Part shown: positions 1-9,652 of the stretch, piece after piece | How positions within the stretch are numbered: the stretch's first letter is position 1 | Layout of the letters: every line of letters begins with the position of its first letter | The notes under the pieces: model-generated | What the model saw: the letters and a program-made list of their open reading frames with translations, nothing else | Databases searched by the model: none | What the model was told of the DNA's origin: nothing | Program-made: the position numbers and the translations under genes | Assembly: GCA_910574205.1 (NCBI GenBank) | Contig: CAJSYJ010000001.1 | Location: 62,001 to 126,000, forward strand | Direction: 5' to 3' | Origin: Bacteroidales bacterium | GTDB lineage: Bacteria; Bacteroidota; Bacteroidia; Bacteroidales; Rikenellaceae | DNA length: 64,000 nt

Positions 1-1
1 G

Positions 2-910
2 TACCAGTTCGAGGGCAACGGCAGCCATACCCAGCATACGGCGGACGTCTTCGCCCAGCTCGACTGGAACCCGCACGAGAAATTCAATCTCATCGCCGGA
101 CTGCGCCTCGACTGGTTCTCGGAAACGAAACTCATGCACCTCTCCCCGAAACTGGGACTGATGTACAAGTTGGGCTGCTGCTCCCTGCGCGGTTCGTATG
201 CCGGAGGCTTCCGGGCACCAACGCTAAAAGAGATGTATATGAACTTCTACATGGGCAACATATTCATGATTTACGGCAACCCAGACCTGCGACCCGAGTC
301 GAGCCACAACTTCTCGCTCTCGGCCGAATATATGAAGGGACGTCATAACCTGACGGTTACCGGATTCTATAACATCGTCGACGGACGCATCACCACGGCG
401 TGGAACCAGGCGCTGGGCGGGCAGGTATACACCAACATGTCGCGCCTGCAAGTGGCGGGAGTGGATGCCAACGCATCGGGCAGCTACCCCTGCGGCATAT
501 CATGGCGCCTGTCGTATGCCTACACCTACGAGCACATCGGAAAGGGCGAGCCGATGCTCTCCTCGACACGGCCGCATACGGCGACCGCCCGCATCGCCTA
601 TGACAAGGACTGGAAGAATTACGGTCTGAGCGTGGCGCTGTCGGGACGTTACCTCTCGAAAGTGACCACCGACATCTATACCGAAATTACCTCATACGAG
701 AAAACCGAGAAGCAGACCTACCCGGGATACACGATCTGGAAACTGAGCCTCTCGCAGCGGGTGTGGCGGGGTGTGAGCGTCACGCTAGCCGTGGACAACC
801 TCTTCAACTACCGTCCCCGCTACTATTACAGCAACTCCCCGGCTACGACGGGAACCGTCTGCTCGGCGGGGCTGTCGCTCGACATAGAACAAATGTTTAA
901 GAAAAAATAG
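2..910 (+). CDS. hmuR: TonB-dependent heme receptor HmuR, C-terminal part
   Basis: The reading frame is open from base 2 of the window, so the N-terminus (signal peptide, plug and early barrel) lies outside. What remains is the last ~300 residues of an outer-membrane beta-barrel. It contains the motif FRAPTLKEMYM followed by NPDLRPESS, both characteristic of TonB-dependent receptors of the HmuR/heme type, and ends in alternating aromatic strands typical of a barrel. hmuS follows after only 10 bases, which fixes the identity of the operon. By family knowledge it imports heme, or haem released from host proteins, across the outer membrane using TonB energy. The haem-binding lipoprotein HmuY usually precedes this gene and would lie just left of the window. 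Confidence 0.88.
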   Translation, partial: YQFEGNGSHTQHTADVFAQLDWNPHEKFNLIAGLRLDWFSETKLMHLSPKLGLMYKLGCCSLRGSYAGGFRAPTLKEMYMNFYMGNIFMIYGNPDLRPESSHNFSLSAEYMKGRHNLTVTGFYNIVDGRITTAWNQALGGQVYTNMSRLQVAGVDANASGSYPCGISWRLSYAYTYEHIGKGEPMLSSTRPHTATARIAYDKDWKNYGLSVALSGRYLSKVTTDIYTEITSYEKTEKQTYPGYTIWKLSLSQRVWRGVSVTLAVDNLFNYRPRYYYSNSPATTGTVCSAGLSLDIEQMFKKK

Positions 911-920
911 AGACACCGAT

Positions 921-3900
921 ATGAAACGAAAGATAATGCTTTGGGCGGGAATCGCCCTGCTCGTCGTCGTGGCGGGCGTGGCGGTGTGGAACGTCTGGTT
1001 CTCCACCACGCGCATCGCCTTTGTAAACTATCAGGTCATCACGCTCGGCCAGATCGCCAAAGCCAACGACAACAGCCGTATCAGCCTCTCCTCACTCGAT
1101 ACGGAGGAGCTGGACCGTCTCGGCAAGTACGATATGGTGCTGATCAACGGTATGGGCCTGCGCATCACGGCCGACCAGCGCGCAGCCATACAGCGTGCCG
1201 CCGATAACGGGCTCGCCGTCATCACGACGATGGCCACCAACCCGGACAATAATATCGTTTCGGCCGACTCCGCTACCGTTGCCACGATCAAAGGCTACCT
1301 CAACGGCGGAGGGCGCCGCAACTACCGCAACATGCTTACCTTCATCCGTCGCAACATCGACGGCAAGACCTTTGACAGCGAAGAGCCCGACGCCCCGCTC
1401 GAACGGGAGCGGAAGCAGTTCTACCACACCGACCCGGCCAATCCCGAAGACGAGGAGACGGATTTCGGCAGCGTCGCCGAATACGAGGCCTTCCTGCGCA
1501 AGCACGGTCTGATGAAAGAGAACGCCCCGCGCATTATCCTCACGGGGCAGATGGGAGAGCCGGAAGAACTGGTCGCCGCGCTGGAAAAGACGGGCAACAA
1601 TGTCTACTGCGTCCGCGACATGCAGGCGGCGGTGCGGAGCGGTCAGGCGGATTCGATACGTCCCTCGGCCGTCATCGACATGGCTCACGGACGCATGGGA
1701 GACTATATGGTGGACTATCTCACGAAGAAAAACATTCCGCTGTTCGCTCCCCTGAACGTCAACCGTCCGGTCAATGAATGGGAGGACGACAAGACGGGAA
1801 TGAACGGCGGCTTCCTGTCGCAAAGCATCGTCATGCCCGAAATCGACGGCGCAATACGCCCGTATGCGCTCTTCGGCCACCGCCTCGACGCCGAGGGATT
1901 GCAGCAGGCATACGCCATCCCCGAACGTCTGGAAACATTCGTCGAGACCGTAAACCGCCACATCGCCCTGCAAAGCAAACCCAACAGCGAGAAGCGGGTG
2001 GCCATTTACTATTACAAAGGCCCCGGACAGAACGCGCTGACAGCGGCAGGCATGGAGGTCGCCCCGTCGCTCCACAACCTGCTGGTCAGAATGAAGCGAG
2101 AGGGTTACCGCGTCGAGAACCTGCCTGAATCGGCCGAGGAGCTGGAACGACTCATCCAGCGTCAGGGAGCCGTGTTCAATGCCTATGCCAGAGGTGCCAA
2201 AGCCGGATTCCTGAAAAACGGCGACCCCGAACTGATTCCGGCACATAAGTACGCCGAATGGACGGCCGCAGCGATGCGCCCCGAGCGGATGGCGGAGGTC
2301 ACGGCGCTCGACGGCGAGTTCCCGGGCTCCTATATCTCTACCGAACAAGGCGAGTTGGCGCTGCCACGTGTGGACTTGGGCAATGTCGTGCTGCTGCCGC
2401 AACTGGCCGCGGGTGCGGGAGACGACGATTTCGCCATCGTGCACGGCACGGACGCCGCGCCGCCTCACGCCTACATCGCCTCCTATCTCTGGGCTCGCTA
2501 CGGCTTCGGCGCCGACGTGATGATCCATTTCGGCACGCACGGCTCGTTGGAATTTACGCCCCGCAAGCAGGCCGCATTGTGCGGCAACGACTGGCCCGAC
2601 GCGCTGGTGGGAGCGATGCCGCACCTCTATGTCTACTCGATCGGCGACGTGGGCGAGGGAATGATCGCCAAGCGCCGCTCGTATGCGACGCTGCAATCGC
2701 ACCTGACGCCTCCGTTCATGGAGAGCGACGTGCGCGGCATCTACAAGGAGCTGTGCGAAGCCGTCAGACAGTACAACGACCTTCTCTATGCCGAAAGCAA
2801 ACCCGATACGGAAAAGGCCGCGCTGAAAGTCAAACGCCTGACCGTGGAGCTTGGCATCCACCGCGAACTGCGGCTTGACTCCCTGCTCACGACTCCTTAC
2901 ACCGAACAGGATATCGCACGCATCGAGACTTTCGCCGAGGAACTGGCCAACGAAAAGGTAACGGGAGAACTCTATACGATGGGCGAACCCTACTCCGCGG
3001 AGCGTATCCGCAGCAGCGTTTACGCCATGTCCGCCGAACCGATAGCCTATTCGCTGCTGGCACTGGACAAATGGCGCGGCAAGGCGACCCATGAAACGGA
3101 AAAGCACAAGTCGCTCTTTACCCGCCGCTATCTGACCCCGGCACGCGAACTGGTCGCCCGGCTGCTGACTGGCTCCGAGCAAGTCTCCGATGCCCGGATA
3201 TGCGCGGTGGCCGGTATTACGCTTGAAGAGCTTGCCGAAGCGCGGGAGATTACCCGTTCGCTCAATGCTCCGCAGAATATGATGTCAAGAATGATGGCCA
3301 TGCAGGGCTCCGGTGCGGCAATGAAGCATCCGGCGGGAGCCACAGCAGGAAAAGGAAGCGGTGCGAGACATCCGTCGTGGATTCCGAAAGCCGGCAAACG
3401 TCCCGAAAATGCCGGACACGGCAGCGACGGGAAGAGTGAGGAAAGAGCGGCGGCAATGCCTGCGATGAAGACGTGCGAGAAGGAGTACACCAAGGAGGAA
3501 AAGGAGCTCGCCCGTGTGATTACGGAGATAGAGCGCACCATCCGCAACGTTGGGAACTACAAATCGGCGCTGGAGCGGAGCCCCGAAGCAGAACTCGCAT
3601 CGCTGCTCAATGCGATGAACGGAGGCTACACGGCGCCCTCGCCGGGCGGCGACCCCATTGCCAACCCGAACACCGTACCGACGGGGCGCAACCTCTATGC
3701 CGTAAATGCCGAGGCCACGCCGAGCGAGGTCGCATGGGAACGGGGCAAGGAGCTGGCGGAAAACACCGTCAGGATGTATCGGGAACGGCACAACGACTCC
3801 ATTCCCCGTAAGGTAAGCTATACGCTTTGGAGCGGCGAGTTCGTCGAAACCGAAGGCGCCACCGTCGCGCAGGTCCTCTATATGCTGGGCGTCGAGCCCG

Positions 3901-5177
3901 TCCGCGACGCATTCGGCAGGGTGACCGACATCCGACTGATTCCCTCCGAACAACTCGGGCGACCGCGCATCGACGTGGTGGTGCAGACCAGCGGACAGTT
4001 GCGCGACATCGCCGCATCGCGTCTTTTCCTCATCTCGCGCGCCGTGGAGATGGCTGCCGCCGCAAAGGATGACAAGTATGAAAACTTCGTGACGCAGAGC
4101 GTCGTCGATGCCGAACGCTCCCTTATCGAAAAGGGTCTCTCGCCCAAAGAGGCCCGCGAAGTATCGACCTACCGCGTGTTCGGCGGCGTGAACGGCAGCT
4201 ACGGCACGGGCATTACCGGAATGGTGCAGAGCGGCGACCGCTGGGAAAACAGCGCCGAGATAGCCGGCATCTATATGCAAAATATGGGAGCGTACTACGG
4301 CAGCGAAAAGTCATGGGAACAGGTACGGCGGTTCGCTCTGGAAGCGGCGCTCGGCAACACGGATGCCGTAGTACAGCCACGCCAGAGCAATACATGGGGA
4401 GCGCTGAGCCTCGACCACGTTTACGAGTTCATGGGAGGGATGAACCTCGCCGTGCGCAATGTCACGGGCAAGGACCCCGACGCATATATGAGCGACTACC
4501 GCAACCGCAACAACATGCGCATGCAGGAGCTGAAAGAGGCCATCGGCGTGGAGAGCCGCACCACCATCTTCAACCCCGCATACATCCGCGAGAAGATGAA
4601 GGGCGGGGCGGGTGCCGCTGCCGGTTTCGCCGAAATCGTACAGAACACTTACGGTTGGAACGTGATGAAACCCGATGCCATAGACAACGAGCTGTGGGAC
4701 GAGATATACGATGTATATGTACAGGACAAGTTCGGTCTGGGCGTACAGGACTATTTCGAACGGCAGAATCCCGCCGCCCTGGAAGAGATGACGGCCGTCA
4801 TGATGGAGACGGCGCGCAAAGGGATGTGGAATGCGTCGGCGGAGCAGTTGAAGGCCATTGCCGAACTCCACACCGATTTGGTGGAGAAATACAAACCCTC
4901 CTGCTCGGGATTCGTCTGCAACAATGCGAAGCTGCGCGAATACATCGCATCGAAGAGCGTGCCCGAGGCGGCCGACAGGTATGAACGGAACATCCGTGAC
5001 ATCCGCGAGACCTCGCTCTCGGAAGACAGGAGCATGGTACTCAAACGAGAGGAGATGAACGCGTCCGACAAGACAAGGACGATAGTCAGCAACACGGCGG
5101 TGGCCGTTCTGGTGCTCGGGGCGGTAACCGCGCTGGTCGGGACGGTACGCCGGCGCCGCAAAAAGATGGAGGAATAA
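921..5177 (+). CDS. hmuS: HmuS, CobN/Mg-chelatase-like membrane-anchored heme (de)chelatase
   Basis: This 1418-residue protein resembles the large subunit of cobalt/magnesium chelatases (CobN/BchH). A CobN-type signature is visible around residue 535 (HFGTHGSLEFTPRKQ), followed by a conserved GDVGEG stretch. It differs from cytoplasmic CobN by having one transmembrane helix at each end: residues ~6-26, and ~1386-1405 followed by a basic tail. A low-complexity linker rich in Met, Ala, Gly and Lys lies at about residues 790-850. In Bacteroidetes hmu operons this protein has been linked to anaerobic removal of iron from heme. Its position directly after hmuR supports that role; it is not likely to be a B12 enzyme, because no cob genes adjoin. 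The stop codon overlaps the hmuT start by one base. Confidence 0.9.
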   Translation: MKRKIMLWAGIALLVVVAGVAVWNVWFSTTRIAFVNYQVITLGQIAKANDNSRISLSSLDTEELDRLGKYDMVLINGMGLRITADQRAAIQRAADNGLAVITTMATNPDNNIVSADSATVATIKGYLNGGGRRNYRNMLTFIRRNIDGKTFDSEEPDAPLERERKQFYHTDPANPEDEETDFGSVAEYEAFLRKHGLMKENAPRIILTGQMGEPEELVAALEKTGNNVYCVRDMQAAVRSGQADSIRPSAVIDMAHGRMGDYMVDYLTKKNIPLFAPLNVNRPVNEWEDDKTGMNGGFLSQSIVMPEIDGAIRPYALFGHRLDAEGLQQAYAIPERLETFVETVNRHIALQSKPNSEKRVAIYYYKGPGQNALTAAGMEVAPSLHNLLVRMKREGYRVENLPESAEELERLIQRQGAVFNAYARGAKAGFLKNGDPELIPAHKYAEWTAAAMRPERMAEVTALDGEFPGSYISTEQGELALPRVDLGNVVLLPQLAAGAGDDDFAIVHGTDAAPPHAYIASYLWARYGFGADVMIHFGTHGSLEFTPRKQAALCGNDWPDALVGAMPHLYVYSIGDVGEGMIAKRRSYATLQSHLTPPFMESDVRGIYKELCEAVRQYNDLLYAESKPDTEKAALKVKRLTVELGIHRELRLDSLLTTPYTEQDIARIETFAEELANEKVTGELYTMGEPYSAERIRSSVYAMSAEPIAYSLLALDKWRGKATHETEKHKSLFTRRYLTPARELVARLLTGSEQVSDARICAVAGITLEELAEAREITRSLNAPQNMMSRMMAMQGSGAAMKHPAGATAGKGSGARHPSWIPKAGKRPENAGHGSDGKSEERAAAMPAMKTCEKEYTKEEKELARVITEIERTIRNVGNYKSALERSPEAELASLLNAMNGGYTAPSPGGDPIANPNTVPTGRNLYAVNAEATPSEVAWERGKELAENTVRMYRERHNDSIPRKVSYTLWSGEFVETEGATVAQVLYMLGVEPVRDAFGRVTDIRLIPSEQLGRPRIDVVVQTSGQLRDIAASRLFLISRAVEMAAAAKDDKYENFVTQSVVDAERSLIEKGLSPKEAREVSTYRVFGGVNGSYGTGITGMVQSGDRWENSAEIAGIYMQNMGAYYGSEKSWEQVRRFALEAALGNTDAVVQPRQSNTWGALSLDHVYEFMGGMNLAVRNVTGKDPDAYMSDYRNRNNMRMQELKEAIGVESRTTIFNPAYIREKMKGGAGAAAGFAEIVQNTYGWNVMKPDAIDNELWDEIYDVYVQDKFGLGVQDYFERQNPAALEEMTAVMMETARKGMWNASAEQLKAIAELHTDLVEKYKPSCSGFVCNNAKLREYIASKSVPEAADRYERNIRDIRETSLSEDRSMVLKREEMNASDKTRTIVSNTAVAVLVLGAVTALVGTVRRRRKKMEE

Positions 5178-5929
5178 TGGAAACCGTAGTATTGGTCATG
5201 ATGATGCTGGTCTGCTTCAATTACGTCTTGAAGCAGACCTACCGGAAAAGATACGCGGTGGCATGCTCGGCGGTCGTTTGCGCGCTCTTTATGGGGTTGA
5301 TGTGGCCCTATGCGGTCGAACAGTCGAAGTCGCAGATCGCCGGCTGGCTTTCGGACTCCGCGCTGATGCTCGACGTGGCAGTAATCCTCACGTTGGAGGT
5401 CGCGGTACAGATGGCGTTCTGCGTCCTGTCCGCACATATCCGGACATCGGGCAAGGTAAAACCGCTGACGCTATGGACATACCGCATCCTGAGGTGGTTT
5501 CCCGGCGTGCTCGTCTTTCCCGTACTGTTCAGCCTGCTGGTGTCGGTCATATTCGCCCTGCCCGGCACATCGTTCCGGCTGGTGGCGTGGTCGTCGGCAG
5601 CGGCGGTGCTTGTCGCCATACCGCTGGCGACATACGGCGTTAAACGGCTGTTGCCAGAGAAAGAGATACGCCTCGAAGTGCTTTTCCTGTCCAACGCGCT
5701 CATTGCCTTACTGGGAGTCGTCGCCACGGTGAACGGCCGTACAGCCGTAGCCGGAATCAGCGAAGTGGACCCGGCAGCTCTGGCGGGCGTGTGCGGGCTT
5801 GCCGTGCTCGGCCTTATCGGAGGCGTCATACTGCACGTAATCGGATTGAAACGAATGTTTTCGACAAGCCGGGCGCAAAGCCGAACCTGTTCGGGCCATG
5901 CCGAGGCGGCAAAACCTGTATGTAAATGA
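5177..5929 (+). CDS. hmuT: HmuT, polytopic inner-membrane protein of the hmu operon
   Basis: A 250-residue hydrophobic protein with about six predicted membrane segments (for example residues 23-41, 59-82, 110-135, 140-155, 168-185, 200-222). No catalytic motif is visible. The ATG overlaps the last base of hmuS (TAATG), indicating translational coupling. In hmuYRSTUV operons of Porphyromonas and Bacteroides the gene at this place is called hmuT and encodes a membrane protein of unknown biochemistry. It probably works with the ExbB-like HmuU and the small HmuV that follow. The name rests on synteny and topology rather than on a recognisable domain. Confidence 0.75.
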   Translation: METVVLVMMMLVCFNYVLKQTYRKRYAVACSAVVCALFMGLMWPYAVEQSKSQIAGWLSDSALMLDVAVILTLEVAVQMAFCVLSAHIRTSGKVKPLTLWTYRILRWFPGVLVFPVLFSLLVSVIFALPGTSFRLVAWSSAAAVLVAIPLATYGVKRLLPEKEIRLEVLFLSNALIALLGVVATVNGRTAVAGISEVDPAALAGVCGLAVLGLIGGVILHVIGLKRMFSTSRAQSRTCSGHAEAAKPVCK

Positions 5930-5956
5930 AATTAATAATCAAAAACAGATAGAATT

Positions 5957-6556
5957 ATGAACTACATCTCAGACATCCTCTACTGGATCTCGACAGGCCT
6001 GCTCGTGCCTGTCATCGTATTGCTTATCTTCTTTTTCGGACGAGCCCTGCTGCTGATAGGCGGTTTCTTCGGGCAATATATGGCCATCCGGCGCACAGCC
6101 GCCCTTCTGGGCAAGGAGCTGGACGGACTGAACAGGGACAATGTCGCGACACTCTCGGAGCGTCTGCCCAGGAAGAACCCCTCGCTCGTGGTGTCCTATA
6201 TGAAGCGGCTGCTCGAAGCCGACGGCGCGGCGATGCGGCAGCGCCTGCTCGCCGATTTCGAAATCGGTGCGGACAAGGACCTCGCAACCTCGAAGACCCT
6301 CGGCAAGATGGGACCTATGCTCGGCCTGATGGGAACCCTTATCCCGATGGGGCCTGCGCTGGTCGGCCTATCGACGGGCGACATCGCCTCGATGGCCTAC
6401 AATATGCAGGTGGCTTTCGCCACCACGGTGGTCGGTCTCTTCGCCGCAGCCATAGGATTCATCACGGGGCAGGTCAAGCAGCGCTGGTACCTGAAAGAGA
6501 TGACCGACCTTGAATTTGTCGCAGCACTGTTGAATGAAAAACAGACCGGAGCATGA
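5957..6556 (+). CDS. hmuU: HmuU, MotA/TolQ/ExbB-type proton channel protein
   Basis: A 199-residue protein with an N-terminal membrane helix (residues ~13-36), a cytoplasmic loop, then two closely spaced helices carrying the family hallmark: a Gly/Pro-rich GKMGPMLGLMGTLIPMGPAL stretch near residue 115 and TTVVGLFAAAIGFITG near residue 155. This matches the MotA/TolQ/ExbB superfamily. Such proteins couple proton flow to mechanical work on a partner, here most likely HmuS or the HmuR import step. It overlaps hmuV by 4 bases (ATGA). Confidence 0.85.
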   Translation: MNYISDILYWISTGLLVPVIVLLIFFFGRALLLIGGFFGQYMAIRRTAALLGKELDGLNRDNVATLSERLPRKNPSLVVSYMKRLLEADGAAMRQRLLADFEIGADKDLATSKTLGKMGPMLGLMGTLIPMGPALVGLSTGDIASMAYNMQVAFATTVVGLFAAAIGFITGQVKQRWYLKEMTDLEFVAALLNEKQTGA

Positions 6557-6879
6557 GACGCAGACTATTGAAAAGGGAGGAGGACAACGACCCGATGAGC
6601 GTCGTGAGCAACCTCTTCGACGTGGCGATGGTTTTCGCCGTGGCGCTCATGGTGGCGCTCGTGAGCCGTTACAACATGACGGAGATGTTCAGCAAGGAGG
6701 ACTTCACGATGGTAAAGAACCCCGGCAAGGAGAACATGGAGATTATTACCAAGGAGGGCGAAAAGATCAACCGCTACACTCCCTCCGAGGATCAGGACTC
6801 CAAAGACGGGAAAAAAGGCAAAAAGGTCGGTGTCGCCTATGAACTCGAAAACGGCGAAATCATATACGTGCCGGAATAG
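6553..6879 (+). CDS. hmuV: HmuV, small DUF2149-type membrane protein
   Basis: A 108-residue protein with a basic N-terminus, a single membrane helix at residues ~20-38 and an acidic/lysine-rich C-terminal periplasmic tail. Size, topology and place after an ExbB-like gene are those of the DUF2149 proteins that close hmu operons. The ExbB/ExbD-like arrangement suggests it is the ExbD analogue of HmuU. The start overlaps the hmuU stop (ATGA). No clear rho-independent terminator is visible after the stop; remnants of a mobile element follow. Confidence 0.8.
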   Translation: MRRRLLKREEDNDPMSVVSNLFDVAMVFAVALMVALVSRYNMTEMFSKEDFTMVKNPGKENMEIITKEGEKINRYTPSEDQDSKDGKKGKKVGVAYELENGEIIYVPE

Positions 6880-7018
6880 CTCACATATCGTCGTCAATCG
6901 TTACCTCGCAGTCGAAAATGGCCTTGCTTCATTCCTCCTCGCCGGTAATTCCGATTTCCCGTCCGAGATGCGGTGCAAAGATTATGATTTGCCGCTGTCC
7001 GACATCCAGATGCCGTGA

Positions 7019-7382
7019 ACCAACGGCTTCGAACTGTTGAAACATGCCCTGCAAAACACCTCGCCCGACATCCCCAAGAAGGTAACCAAGCTCATCGACG
7101 GAGAGCTGAAAGAGGTGAAGGTAGGCACCGGCGAGGCCATACAGCAAGATCGACGAGATACGCACCGCCTTCCCGGACTGGCTGCGCAAGCAGACGCCCG
7201 ACTTCAAGGATCGGCTTACAGACCTCTACAACCGCACGTTCAACGGCTTCGTGCGCCCGAAGTACGACGGGGCGCACCAGACGTTTCCCGACCTCGACCT
7301 CAAAGGGCTGGGCATGACCGATCTTTACCGCAGTAAGAGGGATGCCGTCTGGATGGACAAGATGCTCGACGGCAATCATTGA
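7019..7382 (+). pseudogene. Fragment of a conjugative-element helicase/DNA methylase
   Basis: Two frames must be joined to read this. The first gives NGFELLKHALQNTSPDIPKK up to about 7140. After a one-base insertion near 7141-7145 the next frame gives KIDEIRTAFPDWLRKQTPDF, YNRTFNGFVRPKYDGAHQTF and LYRSKRDAVWMDKMLDG, and then stops. These strings resemble the segment just before the helicase Walker A motif in the very large SNF2-helicase/N6-methylase proteins of Bacteroidetes conjugative elements. The rest of the ~2000-residue protein is absent. It is a scrap from an integrated element that was mostly deleted. Confidence 0.7.
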
Positions 7383-7390
7383 CCACGGGG

Positions 7391-7695
7391 CGCTCGGACG
7401 GCAAAAGCCGCAATGCGACGGAGGTAAACCATGCGATCGGCCGGCTTGCGGAAATTATCCGCGGCCACTACGACCGCATCCGCCGCGACCTCGGCTTCGT
7501 GACGGCCGAAGCGGTCAAAATGCCGTGAAGGGTATCGGGCAGAAGCCCACGACGCTGCTGGCGCTGTTTCGGGTGCACAACGTGGAGTTCGGCAAACGGG
7601 TCGGCATAGACCGCACGAAAGAGATCCTCGCCAGCTATGCGAGCTCTTGCAACCACCTCGCGGCGTTCGTGCGGTTTGATATTTATCATAAGTAG
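7391..7695 (+). pseudogene. N-terminal fragment of a tyrosine integrase (frameshifted)
   Basis: From about 7415 the frame reads ATEVNHAIGRLAEIIRGHYD and continues to a premature stop at ~7518. Restoring one A in a short A-run near 7516 gives NAVKGIGQKPTTLLALF and CNHLAAFVR in the next frame. This corresponds to the N-terminal and core-binding (SAM-like) part of the Bacteroides transposon-type tyrosine recombinases. The catalytic half is missing; the frame ends at 7695. It abuts the helicase/methylase scrap, so both derive from one decayed integrative element. Confidence 0.72.
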
Positions 7696-7919
7696 AAAAC
7701 AAGCATCTGCGCTCGTACTTAGCCTGCAAAAGCTGCGACCGAGCTTTGACTGCCGCTGATACAGCGGCATTGTAATCGGTAACCGTAGCGACCGTATGCG
7801 CTTCAATTCGACATCCTCGGCCGATGTTTTTCACAGGGGCAAAGGTACAATCCTCGAAAACAGGATACAAAATGCAATTTGGCGGATATTTACGCATTTG
7901 TTACGTGGATTAAGATACC

Positions 7920-9024
7920 TTAAAAATTACATCTGACCGTTAGAATAATCCCCATAGGGCGCAACGCATAAGAATAGCGGTAATCCGTAATATCCGAAGT
8001 AATGACCGACCCGAAAGAACGAGTGTTCAGCAAATTTCTGGCATCCAGAGTATAGTAGAATTTCTTCGCTTTATAGGTGAGTTTGGCCCCCAGAAACACC
8101 ATGTTGCGATTCCAGCCGCCTCCAATATTGAAAATGGTACCTATGGACAGAATCTGTTTTGAGACTTTGGCTTCGAGCATCAGACCGTGGGACAAATTCG
8201 GAACGTTTACGGATTCAATATATGTCAGTGCCCCATCATAACTATAAGCATACGTAAGATTGTTGTTGGCCCTCCAATAGGATGCTTTCACATTCGCAAA
8301 TAACAAATCGAGAGCATTGCTATAACCAATTGAAGCCGTGTAATGTTGATTCTTCGTATTGCGCAGTATTCCGTCTTTGGTTGCTATATTGCGGTAATCC
8401 GTCATGATAAAACCGCCGTATATAAGATCCGAAAAGTGAGTTCTGAGTCGCGATCTGCGATGAATGGAGTGTCTGCACAGCATTATCAGCTTGCTTCATC
8501 CCGAAAATTTCCGGGAAAAGCATAGGTGTAACCCGCAACGAAGTCGGTTGACGAAGATACGTGGTATTCGACCTGAGATTAAGCGATAATTTATCGGTTA
8601 TGGGAATTATCATCCGCAGATTGTTCCGAATCGAAAGAGCAGGCAATTCGAAAGATTGCCGGACCGGAACACCGTTGCTTAGTACATGACTATAATCCTT
8701 GTTGAAATCTCCGTTGAAACAGAGTGTATTGTCCAGATAACTCGTCTCTTTGTTGTTCTCTATGTTCAGACTCAGACTTACGATATCGCTCCGTTCGGAG
8801 GCTTCGGTAACTTCGGGTACCATAATCGGAGCCGCTCCTACGATATTGTAAACGGTCGTCGACCTCCCTTCGCTTTTCCTGAGATCGTGTGCATAGCTGA
8901 CCTTCATTTTCATCAAGGCACTTTCCGTGAGCTTGAAAAGAAAATTGCTTGAAAGCGCATGAATGTCGTTATCCATATAAAGGTTTTCATCCAGCGGCGG
9001 CACAGCGGGAAGCAACATTCCATT
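7920..9024 (-). pseudogene. C-terminal part of a TonB-type outer-membrane protein paired with GLPGLI genes
   Basis: Reading leftwards from ~9024, the frame gives PAVPPLDENLYMDNDIHALS and a long series of beta-barrel strands. It shifts frame near 8430 (one base, in the run encoding GSYI/YGGFIMTDYRN) and continues to a barrel end, RPMGIILTVRCNF, at 7920. The pattern resembles the large carboxypeptidase-regulatory-domain/TonB receptor-like proteins that lie beside GLPGLI genes in Bacteroidetes. Its N-terminal half is missing and has been replaced by a GLPGLI fragment. GC content is lower than in the hmu operon. Non-functional as it stands. Confidence 0.65.
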
Positions 9025-9487
9025 GTCTACCCCCGTAACATCCTTTCGCCGTAAGACACCGATATCCCAGGATCGTTTCCCCATCCCCTGTTATCGTCCA
9101 TTCCGTAGGTTCGATCTCCTCGCTGTATATGTAATCGATGTTTTCGATTCGAAGTATGATGTCACGCGACGATTCACGGAGAGGTCTGTATATATCGTAA
9201 TATGTCGCGGTCTGATCTCGGGGAATTACCGAACCTGTCACATTCGTAAACGAATAGACGTTATTCCGGTTTTCCTCCTCATAAACCACACATTGTATGG
9301 AATCTCTTATATAGAGATTATAAGTTCAGCCTGCTGCCTATTTCCAGGATAAAGGGCTCCGAATAGTGTCTCCTCGAAACGGTATCGGCCAAATAACTGA
9401 AATTATAGCAGACCCGAAAGCTCTGGTCGTCTATCTTTTCACGAGTTTGGAAATCCCTCACGGTGGGGAAATATCGGTTCGTACTTA
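9025..9487 (-). pseudogene. GLPGLI-family secreted protein, 5' and 3' truncated
   Basis: The leftward reading contains REKIDDQSFRVCYNFSYLAD and EPFILEIGSRLN. After a one-base shift near 9328 it gives YNLYIRDSIQCVVYEEENRN and then EPTEWTITGDGETILGYRCL and GGRQWN. These are hallmark blocks of GLPGLI proteins (the LEIG block, and the E-x-x-W...LGY-x-C...GR-x-W block). The signature GLPGL motif itself and the C-terminus are missing, because the frame runs into the outer-membrane gene at about 9024. No start codon or signal peptide is seen at the right edge; an in-frame stop lies just upstream. Confidence 0.68.
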
Positions 9488-9652
9488 TTACTTAGTATTG
9501 AAGATTCAGATGTCCGGTACAAAATATTTATGGATAGTATTCAGCACACAATATGGTCCTTGTTGGAGCAGTACCCGCAGCACACGTTTTTATTTTCAGA
9601 TAAAGCGCCTTAACGGTGGCCTTATCCGAACGGAGCCTCTCAGCCTCCGATT

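Noticed and set aside
1092..3182. A 696-residue minus-strand frame opposite hmuS
   Set aside because: It mirrors hmuS codon structure, has no recognisable domain and no promoter. It is an antisense shadow caused by high GC.
6930..7040. Apparent response-regulator receiver motif (SDIQMP followed by NGFELL)
   Set aside because: An in-frame stop lies between the halves, and the downstream half fits the helicase/methylase protein better.
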